From positions 1 through 64,000 of the forward strand of contig NW_027479677.1 in the NCBI RefSeq assembly GCF_051014685.1: a DNA stretch of 64,000 bases. Reading direction: 5' to 3'. Below are positions 44,807 to 60,301 of this stretch, piece by piece. The notes beneath the pieces were generated by a model that had not been told where the DNA came from, made no database searches, and was given only the letters and a program-made list of their open reading frames with translations. The stretch's first letter is position 1. Each line of letters opens with the position of its first letter. Both the position numbers and the translations under genes were made by a program. The DNA is from Ptiloglossa arizonensis (Eukaryota > Arthropoda > Insecta > Hymenoptera > Colletidae).

Positions 44807-46390
44807 GCATAATGTATAACGTATCACGTATAACGCATAACGTATAACGTATAACGTATAACGTATAACGTATAACGTATAACGTATAACGTATAACGTA
44901 TAACGTATAACGTATAACGTATAACGTATAACGTATAACGTATAACGTATAACGTATAACGTATAACGTATAACGTACAGCGTATAACGTCAAACGTATA
45001 ACGTATAACGTATAACGTATAACGTATAACGTATAACGTATAACGTTTAACGTATAACGTATAACGTATAACGTATAACTTATAACGTAAAACGTATTAC
45101 ATATTACGTATAACGTGTAACGTATAACGTGTAACGTATAACGTATAACGTATAACGTATAACGTATAACGTATAACGTATAACGTATAACGTATAACGT
45201 ATAACGTATAACGTATAACGTATAACGTATAACGTATAACGTATAACGTATAACGTATAACGTATATCCTATAACGCATAACGTATAACGTATAACGTAT
45301 ATCGTCTAACGTATAACGTATAACGTAAAACGTTTAACGTATAACCTATAACGTCTAACGTATAACGTATAACGTATAACGTATATCCTATAACGCATAA
45401 CGTATAACGTATAACGTATATCGTATAACGTATAACGTATAACGTTTAACGTGTAACGTATAACGTGTAACGTATAACGTATAACGTATAACGTATAACG
45501 TATAACGTATAACGTCAAACGGATAACGTATAACGCATAACGTATAACGTATAACGCATAACGCATAACGTATAACGTATAACTTATAACGTAAAACGTA
45601 TTACATATTACGTATAACGAGTAACGTATAACGTGTAACGTATAACGTATAACGTATAACGTATAACGTATAACGTATAACGTATAACGTATAACGTATA
45701 ACGTATAACGTTTAACGTATAACGTATAACGTATAACGTATAACTTATAACGTAAAACGTATTACATATTACGTATAACGAGTAACGTATAACGTGTAAC
45801 GTATAACGTATAACGTATAACGTATAACGTATAACGCATAACGTATTACGTATACCGTATAACGTATAACGTACATCGTATAACGTATAACGTATAACGT
45901 ATAACGTATAACGTATAACGTATAACGTATAACGTATAACGTATAACGTATTACGTGTAACGTAAAACGTATAACGTATAACGTATAACGTATAACGTAT
46001 AACGTATAACGTATAACGTATAACGAATAACGTGAAACGAATAACGCATAACGTATAACGCATAACGTATAACGTATAACGTATACCCTACGACGTATAA
46101 CGTATAACATATAACGTATAACGTATAACGTATAACGTATAACGTATAACGTATAACGTATAACGTATAACGTATAACGTATAACGTATAACGTATAACG
46201 TATAACGTATAAAGTATAACGTATAACGTATAACGTATAACGTGTAACGTATAACGTGTAAAGTATAACGTGTAACGTATAACGTGTAACGTATAACGTG
46301 TAACGTATAACGTGTAACGTATAACGTGTAACGTGTAACGTATAACGTATAACGTATAAGGCATAACGTATAACGTATAACGTATAGCAT
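44807..46390 (+). repeat. HOR family III, copy 2
   Basis: CGCATAATG at 44,807 is exactly 4,396 bp after 40,411. The GTATTACGTGTAACG marker at 45,947 and ACCCTACGACG at 46,085 are each 4,382 bp after their partners. The copy ends in alternating GTGTAACG and GTATAACG units (about 46,258-46,340). This alternation recurs at 48,085-48,170 and 51,380-51,470, so the tail was carried into family IV. Confidence 0.75.
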
Positions 46391-47040
46391 GTAACGTATA
46401 ACGTATAACGTATAACGTATAACGTATAACGTATAACGTATAACGTATAACGTATAACGTATAACGTATTACGTATAACGTATAACGTACAACGCATAAC
46501 GTATAACGTATAACGTATAACGTATAACGTATAACGTATAACGTATAACGTATAACGTATAGCCTATAACGTATAACGTATAAGGAATAACGTATAACGT
46601 ATATCGTATAACGTATAACGTATAACGTATAACGTATGACGTATAACGTATATCGTATAACGTATATCGTATAACGTATAACGTATAATGTATAACGTAT
46701 GACGTCTAACGTATAACGTATAACGTATAACGTATAACGTATAACGTATAACGTATAACGTACAACGTATAACGTATAACGTATAACGTATAACGTATAA
46801 CGTATAACGATTAACGTATAACGTATAATGTCAAACGTATAACGTAGAACGTATAACGTATAACGTATAACGTATAACGTATAACGTATAACGTATAACG
46901 TATAACGTATAACGTATAACGTATAACGAAGAACGTATAACGAATAACGTATAACGTATATCGTATAACGTATATCGTATAACGTATAACGTGTAACGTA
47001 TAACGTATAACGTATAACGTATAACGTATAACGTATGACG

Positions 47041-47530
47041 TATTACATATTATGTATAACGTATAACGTATCACGTATAACGTATAACGTGTAACGTGTA
47101 ACGTATAACGTGTAACGCATAACGTGTAACGTATAACGTATAACGTATAACGTATAACGAATAACGTAAAACGTATAACGCATAACGTATAACGTATAAC
47201 GAATAACGTATAACGTATATCGTATAACGTATAACGTGTAACGTATAACGTATAACGTATAACGTATAACGTATAACGTATGACGTATTACATATTATGT
47301 ATAACGTATAACGTATCACGTATAACGTATAACGTGTAACGTGTAACGTATAACGTGTAACGCATAACGTGTAACGTATAACGTATAACGTATAACGTAT
47401 AACGAATAACGTAAAACGTATAACGCATAACGTATAACGTATAACGAATAACGTATAACGTATATCGTATAACGTATATCGTATAACGTATAACGTATAA
47501 CGTATAACGTATAACGTATAACGTATAACG
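47041..47530 (+). repeat. 245-bp local tandem duplication
   Basis: The marker TATTACATATTATG occurs at 47,041 and again at 47,286, 245 bp (35 units) apart. In both copies it is followed by TATCACG, two GTGTAACG, CGCATAACG, GTGTAACG, CGAATAACG and GTAAAACG in the same order. The same marker with this tail is found once more at 50,401, 3,360 bp after the first. Confidence 0.75.
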
Positions 47531-49244
47531 TATAACGTATAACGTGTAAAGTATAACGTGTAACGTATAACGTATAACGTATAACTTATAACGTATAACG
47601 TTTAACGTATAACGTATAATGTCAAACGTATAACGTAGAACGTATAACGTATAACGTATAACGTATAACGTATAACGTATAACGTATAACGTATAACGTA
47701 TAACGTATATCGTATAACGTATAACGTATAACGTATAACGTATAACGTATAACGTATAACGTATAACGTATAACGTATAACGTATTACGTGTAACGTAAA
47801 ACGTATAACGTATAACGTATAACGTATAACGTATAACGTATAACGTATAACGTATAACGAATAACGTGAAACGAATAACGCATAACGTATAACGCATAAC
47901 GTATAACGTATAACGTATACCCTAAGACGTATAACGTATAACATATAACGTATAACGTATAACGTATAACGTATAACGTATAACGTATAACGTATAACGT
48001 ATAACGTATAACGTATAACGTATAACGTATAACGTATAAAGTATAACGTATAACGTATAACGTATAACGTGTAACGTATAACGTGTAAAGTATAACGTGT
48101 AACGTATAACGTGTAACGTATAACGTGTAACGTATAACGTGTAACGTATAACGTGTAACGTGTAACGTATAACGTATAACGTATAAGGTATAACGTATAA
48201 CGTATAACGTATAGCATGTAACGTATAACGTATAACGTATAACGTATGACGTCTAACGTATAACGTATAACGTATAACGTATAACGTATAACGTATAACG
48301 TATAACGTATAACGTACAACGCATAACGTATAACGTATAACGTATAACGTATAACGTATAACGTATAACGTATAACGATTAACGTATAACGTATAATGTC
48401 AAACGTATAACGTAGAACGTATAACGTATAACGTATAACGTATATCGTATAACGTATAACGTATAACGTATAACGTATAACGAAGAACGTATAACGAATA
48501 ACGTATAACGTATATCGTATAACGTATATCGTATAACGTATAACGTGTAACGTATAACGTATAACGTATAACGTATAACGTATAACGTATAACGTATAAC
48601 GTATAACGAATAACGTGAAACGAATAACGCATAACGTATAACGCATAACGTATAACGTATAACGTATACCCTATGACGTATAACGTATAACGTATAACGT
48701 ATAACGTATAACGTATAACGTATAACGTATAACGTATAACGTACAACGTATAACGTATCACGTATAACGTATAACGAATAACGTGTAACGTATAACGTAT
48801 GACGTATAACGTATAACGTATAACGTATAACGTGTAACGTATAACGTATAACGTATAACGTATAACGTATAACGTATAACGTATAACGTATAACGAATAA
48901 CGTGAAACGAATAACGCATAACGTATAACGCATAACGTATAACGTATAACGTATACCCTATGACGTATAACGTATAACGTATAACGTATAACGTATAACG
49001 TATAACGTATAACGTATAACGTATAACGTATAACGTATAACGTATAACGTATAACGTATAACGTATAACGTATAACGTATAACGTATAACGTATAACGTA
49101 TAACGTATAACGTATAACGTATAACGTATAACGTATATCGTATAACGTATATCGTATAACGTATAACGTATAACGTATAACGTATAACGTATAACGTATA
49201 ACGTATAACGTATAACGTATAACGTATAACGTATAACGTATAAC

Positions 49245-49900
49245 GTGTAACGTAAAACGTATAACGTATATCGTATAACGTATATCGTATAACGTATAAC
49301 GTATAACGTGTAACGTATAACGTATAACGTATAACGTATAACGAATAACGTAAAACGTATAACGCATAACGTATAACGTATAACGAATAACGTATAACGT
49401 ATATCGTATAACGTATATCGTATAACGTATAAGGTATAACGTATAACGTATAACGTATAACGTATAACGTATAACGTATAACGTATAACGTATAACGTAT
49501 AACGTATAACGTATAACGTATAACGTATAACGTATAACGTATAACGTATAACGTATAACGTATAACGTATAACGTATAACGTATAACGTATAACGTATAA
49601 CGTATGACGTACTACATATTACGTATAACGTATAACGTATCACGTATAACGTATAACGTATAACGTATAACGTATAACGTATAACGTATAACGTATAACG
49701 TATAACGTGTAACGTAAAACGTATAACGTATATCGTATAACGTATATCGTATAACGTATAACGTATAACGTGTAACGTATAACGTATAACGTATAACGTA
49801 TAACGAATAACGTAAAACGTATAACGCATAACGTATAACGTATAACGAATAACGTATAACGTATATCGTATAACGTATATCGTATAACGTATAAGGTATA
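49245..49900 (+). repeat. 462-bp local tandem duplication
   Basis: GTGTAACGTAAAACG (49,245 and 49,707), the doubled TATATCG units after it, and TAAGGTATAACG (AAGG at 49,431 and 49,893) are repeated 462 bp (66 units) apart. Pure runs on either side hide the exact breakpoints. Confidence 0.75.
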
Positions 49901-52900
49901 ACGTATAACGTATAACGTATAACGTATAACGTATAACGTATAACGTATAACGTATAACGTATAACGTATAACGTATAACGTATAACGTATAACGTATAAC
50001 GTATAACGTATAACGTATAACGTATAACGTATAACGTATAACGTATAACGTATAACGTATAACGTATAACGTATAACGTATAACGTATAACGTATAACGT
50101 ATAACGTATAACGTATAACGTATAACGTATAACGTATAACGTGTAACGTATAACGTGTAACGTATAACGTGTAACGTATAACGTATAACGTATAACGTAT
50201 AACGAATAACGTAAAACGTATAACGCATAACGTATAACGTATAACGTGTAACGAAGAACGTATAACGAATAACGTATAACGTATATCGTATAACGTATAA
50301 CGTATAACGTATAACGTATGACGTATAACGTATATCGTATAACGTATATCGTATAACGTATAACGTATAACGTATAACGTATAACGTATAACGTATGACG
50401 TATTACATATTATGTATAACGTATAACGTATCACGTATAACGTATAACGTATAACGTGTAACGTATAACGTGTAACGCATAACGTGTAACGTATAACGTA
50501 TAACGTATAACGTATAACGAATAACGTAAAACGTATAACGCATAACGTATAACGTATAACGAATAACGTATAACGTATATCGTATAACGTATATCGTATA
50601 ACGTATAACGTATAACGTATAACGTATAACGTATAACGTATAACGTATAACGTATAACGTATAACGTATAACGTATAACGTATAACGTATAACGTATAAC
50701 GTATAACGTATAACGTATAACGTATAACGTATAACGTATAACGTGTAACGTATAACGTATAACGTATAACGTATAACGTATAACGTATAACGTATAACGT
50801 GTAACGTAAAACGTATAACGTATATCGTATAACGTATAACGTATAACGTATAACGTATAACGTATAACGTATAACGTATAACGTATAACCTATAACGTTT
50901 AACGTATAACGTATAATGTCAAACGTATAACGTAGAACGTATAACGTATAACGTATAACGTATAACGTATAACGTATAACGTATAACGTATAACGTACAT
51001 CGTATAACGTATAACGTATAACGTATAACGTATAACGTATAACGTATAACGTATAACGTATAACGTATAACGTATTACGTGTAACGTAAAACGTATAACG
51101 TATAACGTATAACGTATAACGTATAACGTATAACGTATAACGTATAACGTATAACGAATAACGTGAAACGAATAACGCATAACGTATAACGCATAACGTA
51201 TAACGTATAACGTATACCCTACGACGTATAACGTATAACATATAACGTATAACGTATAACGTATAACGTATAACGTATAACGTATAACGTATAACGTATA
51301 ACGTATAACGTATAACGTATAACGTATAACGTATAAAGTATAACGTATAACGTATAATGTATAACGTGTAACGTATAACGTGTAAAGTATAACGTGTAAC
51401 GTATAACGTGTAACGTATAACGTGTAACGTATAACGTGTAACGTATAACGTGTAACGTGTAACGTATAACGTATAACGTATAAGGTATAACGTATAACGT
51501 ATAACGTATAGCATGTAACGTATAACGTATAACGTATAGCGTATAACGTATAACGTATAACGTATAACGTATAACGTATAACGTATAACGTATTACGTAT
51601 AACGTATAACGTACAACGCATAACGTATAACGTATAACGTATAACGTATAACGTATAACGTATAACGTATAACGTATAACGTATAGCCTATAACGTATAA
51701 CGTATAAGGAATAACGTATAACGTATATCGTATAACGTATAACGTATAACGTATAACGTATGACGTATAACGTATATCGTATAACGTATATCGTATAACG
51801 TATAACGTATAATGTATAACGTATGACGTCTAACGTATAACGTATAACGTATAACGTATAACGTATAACGTATAACGTATAACGTACAACGTATAACGTA
51901 TAACGTATAACGTATAACGTATAACGTATAACGATTAACGTATAACGTATAATGTCAAACGTATAACGTAGAACGTATAACGTATAACGTATAACGTATA
52001 ACGTATAACGTATAACGTATAACGTATAACGTATAACGTATAACGTATAACGTATAACGTATAACGAAGAACGTATAACGAATAACGTATAACGTATATC
52101 GTATAACGTATATCGTATAACGTATAACGTGTAACGTATAACGTATAACGTATAACGTATAACGTATAACGTATAACGTATAACGTATGACGAATAACGT
52201 GAAACGAATAACGCATAACGTATAACGCATAGCGTATAACGTATAACGTATACCCTATGACGTATAACGTATAACGAATAACGTATAACGTATAACGTAT
52301 AACGTATAACGTATAACGTATAACGTATAACGTATAACGTATAACGTATAACGTATAACGTATAACGTATAACGTATAACGTATAACGTATAACGTATAA
52401 CGTATAACGTATAACGTATAACGTATAACGTATAACGTACAACGTATAACGTATCACGTATAACGTATAACGAATAACGTGTAACGTATAACGTATGACG
52501 TATAACGTATAACGTATAACGTATAACGTAAAACGCATAACGTATAACGTATAACGTGTAACGAAGAACGTATAACGAATAACGTAAAACGTATTACGTA
52601 TTACATATTTCGTATAACGTATAACGTATAACGTATGACGTATTACATATTACGTATAACGTATAACGTATCACGTATAACGTATAACGTATAACGTATG
52701 ACGTATAACGTATAACGTATAACGTATAACGTATAACGTATAACGTATAACGTATAACGTATAACGTATAACGTATGACGTATAACGTATAACGTATAAC
52801 GTATAACGTATAACGTATAACGTATAACGTATAACGTATAACGTATAACGTGTAACGTATAACGTATAACGTATAACGTATAACGTATAACGTATAACGA

Positions 52901-53357
52901 ATAACGTAAAACGTATAACGCATAACGTATAACGTATAACGTGTAACGAAGAACGTATAACGTATAACGTATAACGTATAACGTATAACGTATAACGTAT
53001 AACGTATAACGTATAACGTATAACGTATAACGTATAACGTATAACGAATAACGTAGAACGTATAACGCATAACGTATAACGTACAACGTATAATGTATAA
53101 CGTATAACGTATAACGTAAAACGTATAAAGTACAACGTATAACGTATAACGTATAACGTATAACGTATAACGTATAACGTATAACGTATAACGTATAACG
53201 TATAACGTGTAACGTATAACGTATAACGTATAACGAATAACGTAGAACGTATAACGCATAACGTATAACGTACAACGTATAATGTATAACGTATAACGCA
53301 TAACGTAAAACGTATAACGTACAACGTATAACGTATAACGTTTAACGTATAACGTAT

Positions 53358-54288
53358 AATGTCAAACGTATAACGTAGAACGTATAACGTATAACGTATA
53401 ACGTATAACGTATAACGTATAACGTATAACGTATAACGTATAACGTATAACGTATAACGTATGACGTATTACATATTACGTATAACGTATAACGTATCAC
53501 GTATAACGTATAACGTATAACGTATATCGTATAACGTATAACGTATAACGTATAACGTATAACGTATAACGTATAACGTATAACGTATAACGTATAACGT
53601 ATAACTTGTAACGAAAAACGTGTAACGAACAACGTAAAACGTATAACGTATCACGTATAACGTATAACGAATAACGTGTAACGTATAACGTATGACGTAT
53701 AACGTATAACGTATAACGTATAACGTATAACGTATAACGTATAACGTATAACGTATAACGTATAACGTATAACGTAAAACGCATAACGTATAACGTATAA
53801 CGTGTAACGAAGAACGTATAACGAATAACGTAAAACGTATTACGTATTACATATTTCGTATAACGTATAACGTATAACGTATGACGTATTACATATTACG
53901 TATAACGTATAACGTATCACGTATAACGTATAACGTATAACGTATAACGTATAACGTATAACGTATAACGTATAACGTATAACGTATAACGTATAACGTA
54001 TAACGTATAACGTATAACGTATGACGTATAACGTATAACGTATAACGTATAACGTATAACGTATAACGTATAACGTATAACGTATAACGTATAACGTATA
54101 ACGTATAACGTATAACGTATAACGTATAACGTATGACGTCTAACGTATAACGTATAACGTATAACGTATAACGTATAACGTATAACGTATAACGTATAAC
54201 GTATAACGTATAACGTATAACGTATAACGTATAACGTATAACGTATAACGTATAACGTATAACGTATAACGTTTAACGTATAACGTAT
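53358..54288 (+). repeat. HOR family V, module a, early copy (931 bp)
   Basis: It starts at AATGTCAAACG and carries the rare marker ACTTGTAACGAAAAACG at 53,604, 246 bp in. In the three later module-a copies the same marker lies 239 bp in and the module is 924 bp, so this copy is longer by exactly one unit, inserted before the marker. Confidence 0.8.
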
Positions 54289-57228
54289 AATGTCAAACGT
54301 ATAACGTAGAACGTATAACGTATAACGTATAACGTATAACGTATAACGTATAACGTATAACGTATAACGTATAACGTATAACGTATAACGTATAACGTAT
54401 AACGTATAACGTATAACGTATAACGTATAACGTATAACGTATAACGTATAACGTATAACGTATGACGAATAACGTGAAACGAATAACGCATAACGTATAA
54501 CGCATAGCGTATAACGTATAACGTATACCCTATGACGTATAACGTATAACGAATAACGTATAACGTATAACGTATAACGTATAACGTATAACGTATAACG
54601 TATAACGTATAACGTATAACGTATAACGTATAACGTATAACGTATAACGTATAACGTATAACGTATAACGTATAACGTATAACGTATAACGTATAACGTA
54701 TAACGTATAACGTACAACGTATAACGTATCACGTATAACGTATAACGAATAACGTGTAACGTATAACGTATGACGTATAACGTATAACGTATAACGTATA
54801 ACGTAAAACGCATAACGTATAACGTATAACGTGTAACGAAGAACGTATAACGAATAACGTAAAACGTATTACGTATTACATATTTCGTATAACGTATAAC
54901 GTATAACGTATGACGTATTACATATTACGTATAACGTATAACGTATCACGTATAACGTATAACGTATAACGTATGACGTATAACGTATAACGTATAACGT
55001 ATAACGTATAACGTATAACGTATAACGTATAACGTATAACGTATAACGTATGACGTATAACGTATAACGTATAACGTATAACGTATAACGTATAACGTAT
55101 AACGTATAACGTATAACGTGTAACGTATAACGTATAACGTATAACGTATAACGTATAACGTATAACGAATAACGTAAAACGTATAACGCATAACGTATAA
55201 CGTATAACGTGTAACGAAGAACGTATAACGTATAACGTATAACGTATAACGTATAACGTATAACGTATAACGTATAACGTATAACGTATAACGTATAACG
55301 TATAACGTATAACGAATAACGTAGAACGTATAACGCATAACGTATAACGTACAACGTATAATGTATAACGTATAACGTATAACGTAAAACGTATAACGTA
55401 CAACGTATAACGTATAACGTATAACGTATAACGTATAACGTATAACGTATAACGTATAACGTATAACGTATAACGTGTAACGTATAACGTATAACGTATA
55501 ACGAATAACGTAGAACGTATAACGCATAACGTATAACGTACAACGTATAATGTATAACGTATAACGCATAACGTAAAACGTATAACGTACAACGTATAAC
55601 GTATAACGTTTAACGTATAACGTATAATGTCAAACGTATAACGTAGAACGTATAACGTATAACGTATAACGTATAACGTATAACGTATAACGTATAACGT
55701 ATAACGTATAACGTATAACGTATAACGTATGACGTATTACATATTACGTATAACGTATAACGTATCACGTATAACGTATAACGTATAACGTATATCGTAT
55801 AACGTATAACGTATAACGTATAACGTATAACGTATAACGTATAACGTATAACGTATAACGTATAACGTATAACGTATAACGTATAACGTATAACGTATAA
55901 CGTATAACGTATAACGTATGACGTATTACATATTACGTATAACGTATAACGTATCACGTATAACGTATAACGTATAACGTATATCGTATAACGTATAACG
56001 TATAACGTATAACGTATAACGTATAACGTATAACGTATAACGTATAACGTATAACGTATAACGTATGACGAATAACGTGAAACGAATAACGCATAACGTA
56101 TAACGCATAGCGTATAACGTATAACGTATACCCTATGACGTATAACGTATAACGAATAACGTATAACGTATAACGTATAACGTATAACGTATAACGTATA
56201 ACGTATAACGTATAACGTATAACGTATAACGTATAACGTATAACGTATAACGTATAACGTATAACGTATAACGTATAACGTATAACGTATAACGTATAAC
56301 GTATAACGTATAACGTACAACGTATAACGTATCACGTATAACGTATAACGAATAACGTGTAACGTATAACGTATGACGTATAACGTATAACGTATAACGT
56401 ATAACGTAAAACGCATAACGTATAACGTATAACGTGTAACGAAGAACGTATAACGAATAACGTAAAACGTATTACGTATTACATATTTCGTATAACGTAT
56501 AACGTATAACGTATGACGTATTACATATTACGTATAACGTATAACGTATCACGTATAACGTATAACGTATAACGTATGACGTATAACGTATAACGTATAA
56601 CGTATAACGTATAACGTATAACGTATAACGTATAACGTATAACGTATAACGTATGACGTATAACGTATAACGTATAACGTATAACGTATAACGTATAACG
56701 TATAACGTATAACGTATAACGTGTAACGTATAACGTATAACGTATAACGTATAACGTATAACGTATAACGAATAACGTAAAACGTATAACGCATAACGTA
56801 TAACGTATAACGTGTAACGAAGAACGTATAACGTATAACGTATAACGTATAACGTATAACGTATAACGTATAACGTATAACGTATAACGTATAACGTATA
56901 ACGTATAACGTATAACGAATAACGTAGAACGTATAACGCATAACGTATAACGTACAACGTATAATGTATAACGTATAACGTATAACGTAAAACGTATAAC
57001 GTACAACGTATAACGTATAACGTATAACGTATAACGTATAACGTATAACGTATAACGTATAACGTATAACGTATAACGTGTAACGTATAACGTATAACGT
57101 ATAACGAATAACGTAGAACGTATAACGCATAACGTATAACGTACAACGTATAATGTATAACGTATAACGCATAACGTAAAACGTATAACGTACAACGTAT
57201 AACGTATAACGTTTAACGTATAACGTAT
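54289..57228 (+). repeat. HOR family V, 1,603-bp repeat, about two copies
   Basis: ACCCTATGACG at 54,527 and 56,130, and AATGTCAAACG at 55,626 and 57,229, are each 1,603 bp apart (229 units). Between them lie GAAGAACG, CGTATTTCG, TATTACATATTACG and two groups of GTAGAACG, TACAACG and TAATG in the same order. The region 52.6-53.3 kb holds a further related copy about 2.2 kb upstream. The left copy is slightly different at its start, where it joins module a. Confidence 0.75.
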
Positions 57229-58152
57229 AATGTCAAACGTATAACGTAGAACGTATAACGTATAACGTATAACGTATAACGTATAACGTATAACGTATAA
57301 CGTATAACGTATAACGTATAACGTATAACGTATGACGTATTACATATTACGTATAACGTATAACGTATCACGTATAACGTATAACGTATAACGTATATCG
57401 TATAACGTATAACGTATAACGTATAACGTATAACGTATAACGTATAACGTATAACGTATAACGTATAACTTGTAACGAAAAACGTGTAACGAACAACGTA
57501 AAACGTATAACGTATCACGTATAACGTATAACGAATAACGTGTAACGTATAACGTATGACGTATAACGTATAACGTATAACGTATAACGTATAACGTATA
57601 ACGTATAACGTATAACGTATAACGTATAACGTATAACGTAAAACGCATAACGTATAACGTATAACGTGTAACGAAGAACGTATAACGAATAACGTAAAAC
57701 GTATTACGTATTACATATTTCGTATAACGTATAACGTATAACGTATGACGTATTACATATTACGTATAACGTATAACGTATCACGTATAACGTATAACGT
57801 ATAACGTATAACGTATAACGTATAACGTATAACGTATAACGTATAACGTATAACGTATAACGTATAACGTATAACGTATAACGTATGACGTATAACGTAT
57901 AACGTATAACGTATAACGTATAACGTATAACGTATAACGTATAACGTATAACGTATAACGTATAACGTATAACGTATAACGTATAACGTATAACGTATGA
58001 CGTCTAACGTATAACGTATAACGTATAACGTATAACGTATAACGTATAACGTATAACGTATAACGTATAACGTATAACGTATAACGTATAACGTATAACG
58101 TATAACGTATAACGTATAACGTATAACGTATAACGTTTAACGTATAACGTAT
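57229..58152 (+). repeat. HOR family V module a, copy 1 of the terminal array (924 bp)
   Basis: The module is bounded by AATGTCAAACG at both ends. It contains TATTACATATTACG and TATCACG, then ACTTGTAACGAAAAACG at 57,468, then CGTATTTCG near 57,718 and GACGTCTAACG near 58,007. Order and length are identical to 60,302-61,225 and 62,612-63,535. Confidence 0.85.
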
Positions 58153-58747
58153 AATGTCAAACGTATAACGTAGAACGTATAACGTATAACGTATAACGTA
58201 TAACGTATAACGTATAACGTATAACGTATAACGTATAACGTATAACGTATAACGTATAACGTATAACGTATAACGTATAACGTATAACGTATGACGTATT
58301 ACATATTACGTATAACGTATAACGTATCACGTATAACGTATAACGTATAACGTATATCGTATAACGTATAACGTATAACGTATAACGTATAACGTATAAC
58401 GTATAACGTAAAACGTATAACGCATAACGTATAACGTATAACGTATAACGTATGACGTATTACATATTACGTATAACGTATAACGTATCACGTATAACGT
58501 ATAACGTATAACGTATAACGTATAACGTATAACGTATAACGTATAACGTATAACGTATAACGTATAACGTATAACGTATAACGTATAACGTATAACGTAT
58601 AACGTATAACGTATAACGTATAACGTATAACGTATAACGTATAACGTATAACGTATAACGTATAACGTATAACGTATAACGTATAACGTATAACGTATAA
58701 CGTATAACGTATAACGTATAACGTATAACGATTAACGTATAACGTAT
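58153..58747 (+). repeat. HOR family V module b, copy 1 (595 bp)
   Basis: Two TATTACATATTACG plus TATCACG groups (about 58,296 and 58,459) are followed by a consensus run of about 240 bp (58,487-58,730) and GATTAACG. The second copy (61,226-61,827) is 602 bp, one unit longer. Confidence 0.85.
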
Positions 58748-59531
58748 AATGTCAAACGTATAACGTAGAACGTATAACGTATAACGTATAACGTATAACG
58801 TATAACGTATAACGTATAACGTATAACGTATAACGTATAACGTATAACGTATAACGTATAACGAAGAACGTATAACGAATAACGTATAACGTATATCGTA
58901 TAACGTATATCGTATAACGTATAACGTGTAACGTATAACGTATAACGTATAACGTATAACGTATAACGTATAACGTATAACGTATGACGAATAACGTGAA
59001 ACGAATAACGCATAACGTATAACGCATAGCGTATAACGTATAACGTATACCCTATGACGTATAACGTATAACGAATAACGTATAACGTATAACGTATAAC
59101 GTATAACGTATAACGTATAACGTATAACGTATAACGTATAACGTATAACGTATAACGTATAACGTATAACGTATAACGTATAACGTATAACGTATAACGT
59201 ATAACGTATAACGTATAACGAATAACGTGGAACGTATAACGCATAACGTATAACGTACAACGTATAATGTATAACGTATAACGTATAACGTAAAACGTAT
59301 AACGTACAACGTATAACGTATAACGTATAACGTATAACGTATAACGTATAACGTATAACGTATAACGTATAACGTATAACGTGTAACGTATAACGTATAA
59401 CGTATAACGAATAACGTAGAACGTATAACGCATAACGTATAACGTACAACGTATAATGTATAACGTATAACGCATAACGTAAAACGTATAACGTACAACG
59501 TATAACGTATAACGTTTAACGTATAACGTAT
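58748..59531 (+). repeat. HOR family V module c, copy 1 (784 bp)
   Basis: It carries GAAGAACG, doubled TATATCG, CGTGAAACG, ACCCTATGACG (59,049), GTGGAACG and two GTACAACGTATAATG groups. It repeats at 61,828-62,611 with the same length and marker spacing (+3,080 bp). Confidence 0.85.
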
Positions 59532-60301
59532 AATGTCAAACGTATAACGTAGAACGTATAACGTATAACGTATAACGTATAACGTATAACGTATAACGTA
59601 TAACGTATAACGTATAACGTATAACGTATAACGTATGACGTATTACATATTACGTATAACGTATAACGTATCACGTATAACGTATAACGTATAACGTATA
59701 TCGTATAACGTATAACGTATAACGTATAACGTATAACGTATAACGTATAACGTATAACGTATAACGTATAACGTATAACGTATAACGTATAACGTATAAC
59801 GTATGACGTATAACGTATAACGTATAACGTATAACGTATAACGAATAACGTAAAACGTATAACGCATAACGTATAACGTATAACGTGTAACGAAGAACGT
59901 ATAACGTATAACGTATAACGTATAACGTATAACGTATAACGTATAACGTATAACGTATAACGTATAACGTATAACGTATAACGTATAACGAATAACGTAG
60001 AACGTATAACGCATAACGTATAACGTACAACGTATAATGTATAACGTATAACGTATAACGTAAAACGTATAACGTACAACGTATAACGTATAACGTATAA
60101 CGTATAACGTATAACGTATAACGTATAACGTATAACGTATAACGTATAACGTGTAACGTATAACGTATAACGTATAACGAATAACGTAGAACGTATAACG
60201 CATAACGTATAACGTACAACGTATAATGTATAACGTATAACGCATAACGTAAAACGTATAACGTACAACGTATAACGTATAACGTTTAACGTATAACGTA
60301 T
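59532..60301 (+). repeat. HOR family V module d (770 bp, single copy in the terminal array)
   Basis: It lies between module c and the next module a and has no partner after the second module c. Its second half (GTAGAACG, TACAACG, TAATG groups) matches the second half of module c and parts of the 1,603-bp repeat. It accounts exactly for the difference between the two periods measured here (3,080 - 2,310 = 770). Confidence 0.8.

Larger units (their letters stand above)
46391..53357 (+). repeat. HOR family IV region
   Basis: The region is characterised by AATGTCAAACG followed by GTAGAACG (46,827; 47,618; 48,395; 50,915; 51,951), GATTAACG, GAAGAACG, paired TATATCG units and ACCCTANGACG (47,919; 48,668; 48,955; 51,216; 52,252). 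The spacings 791, 777, 2,520, 1,036 and 1,407 bp between AATGTCAAACG markers (the last measured to 53,358) are all multiples of 7 but fit no single period, so this part is heavily rearranged. The 51,071-51,216 portion repeats family III copy 2 at +5,124 to +5,131 bp. Confidence 0.7.

Noticed and set aside
53635..53660. TATCACGTA units as centromere or bZIP/bHLH protein binding sites (yeast CDEI-like)
   Set aside because: The motif differs from the CDEI core at its last base, no CDEII/CDEIII-like DNA follows, and it is one of many recurrent variants. I also saw no CENP-B box-like motif.
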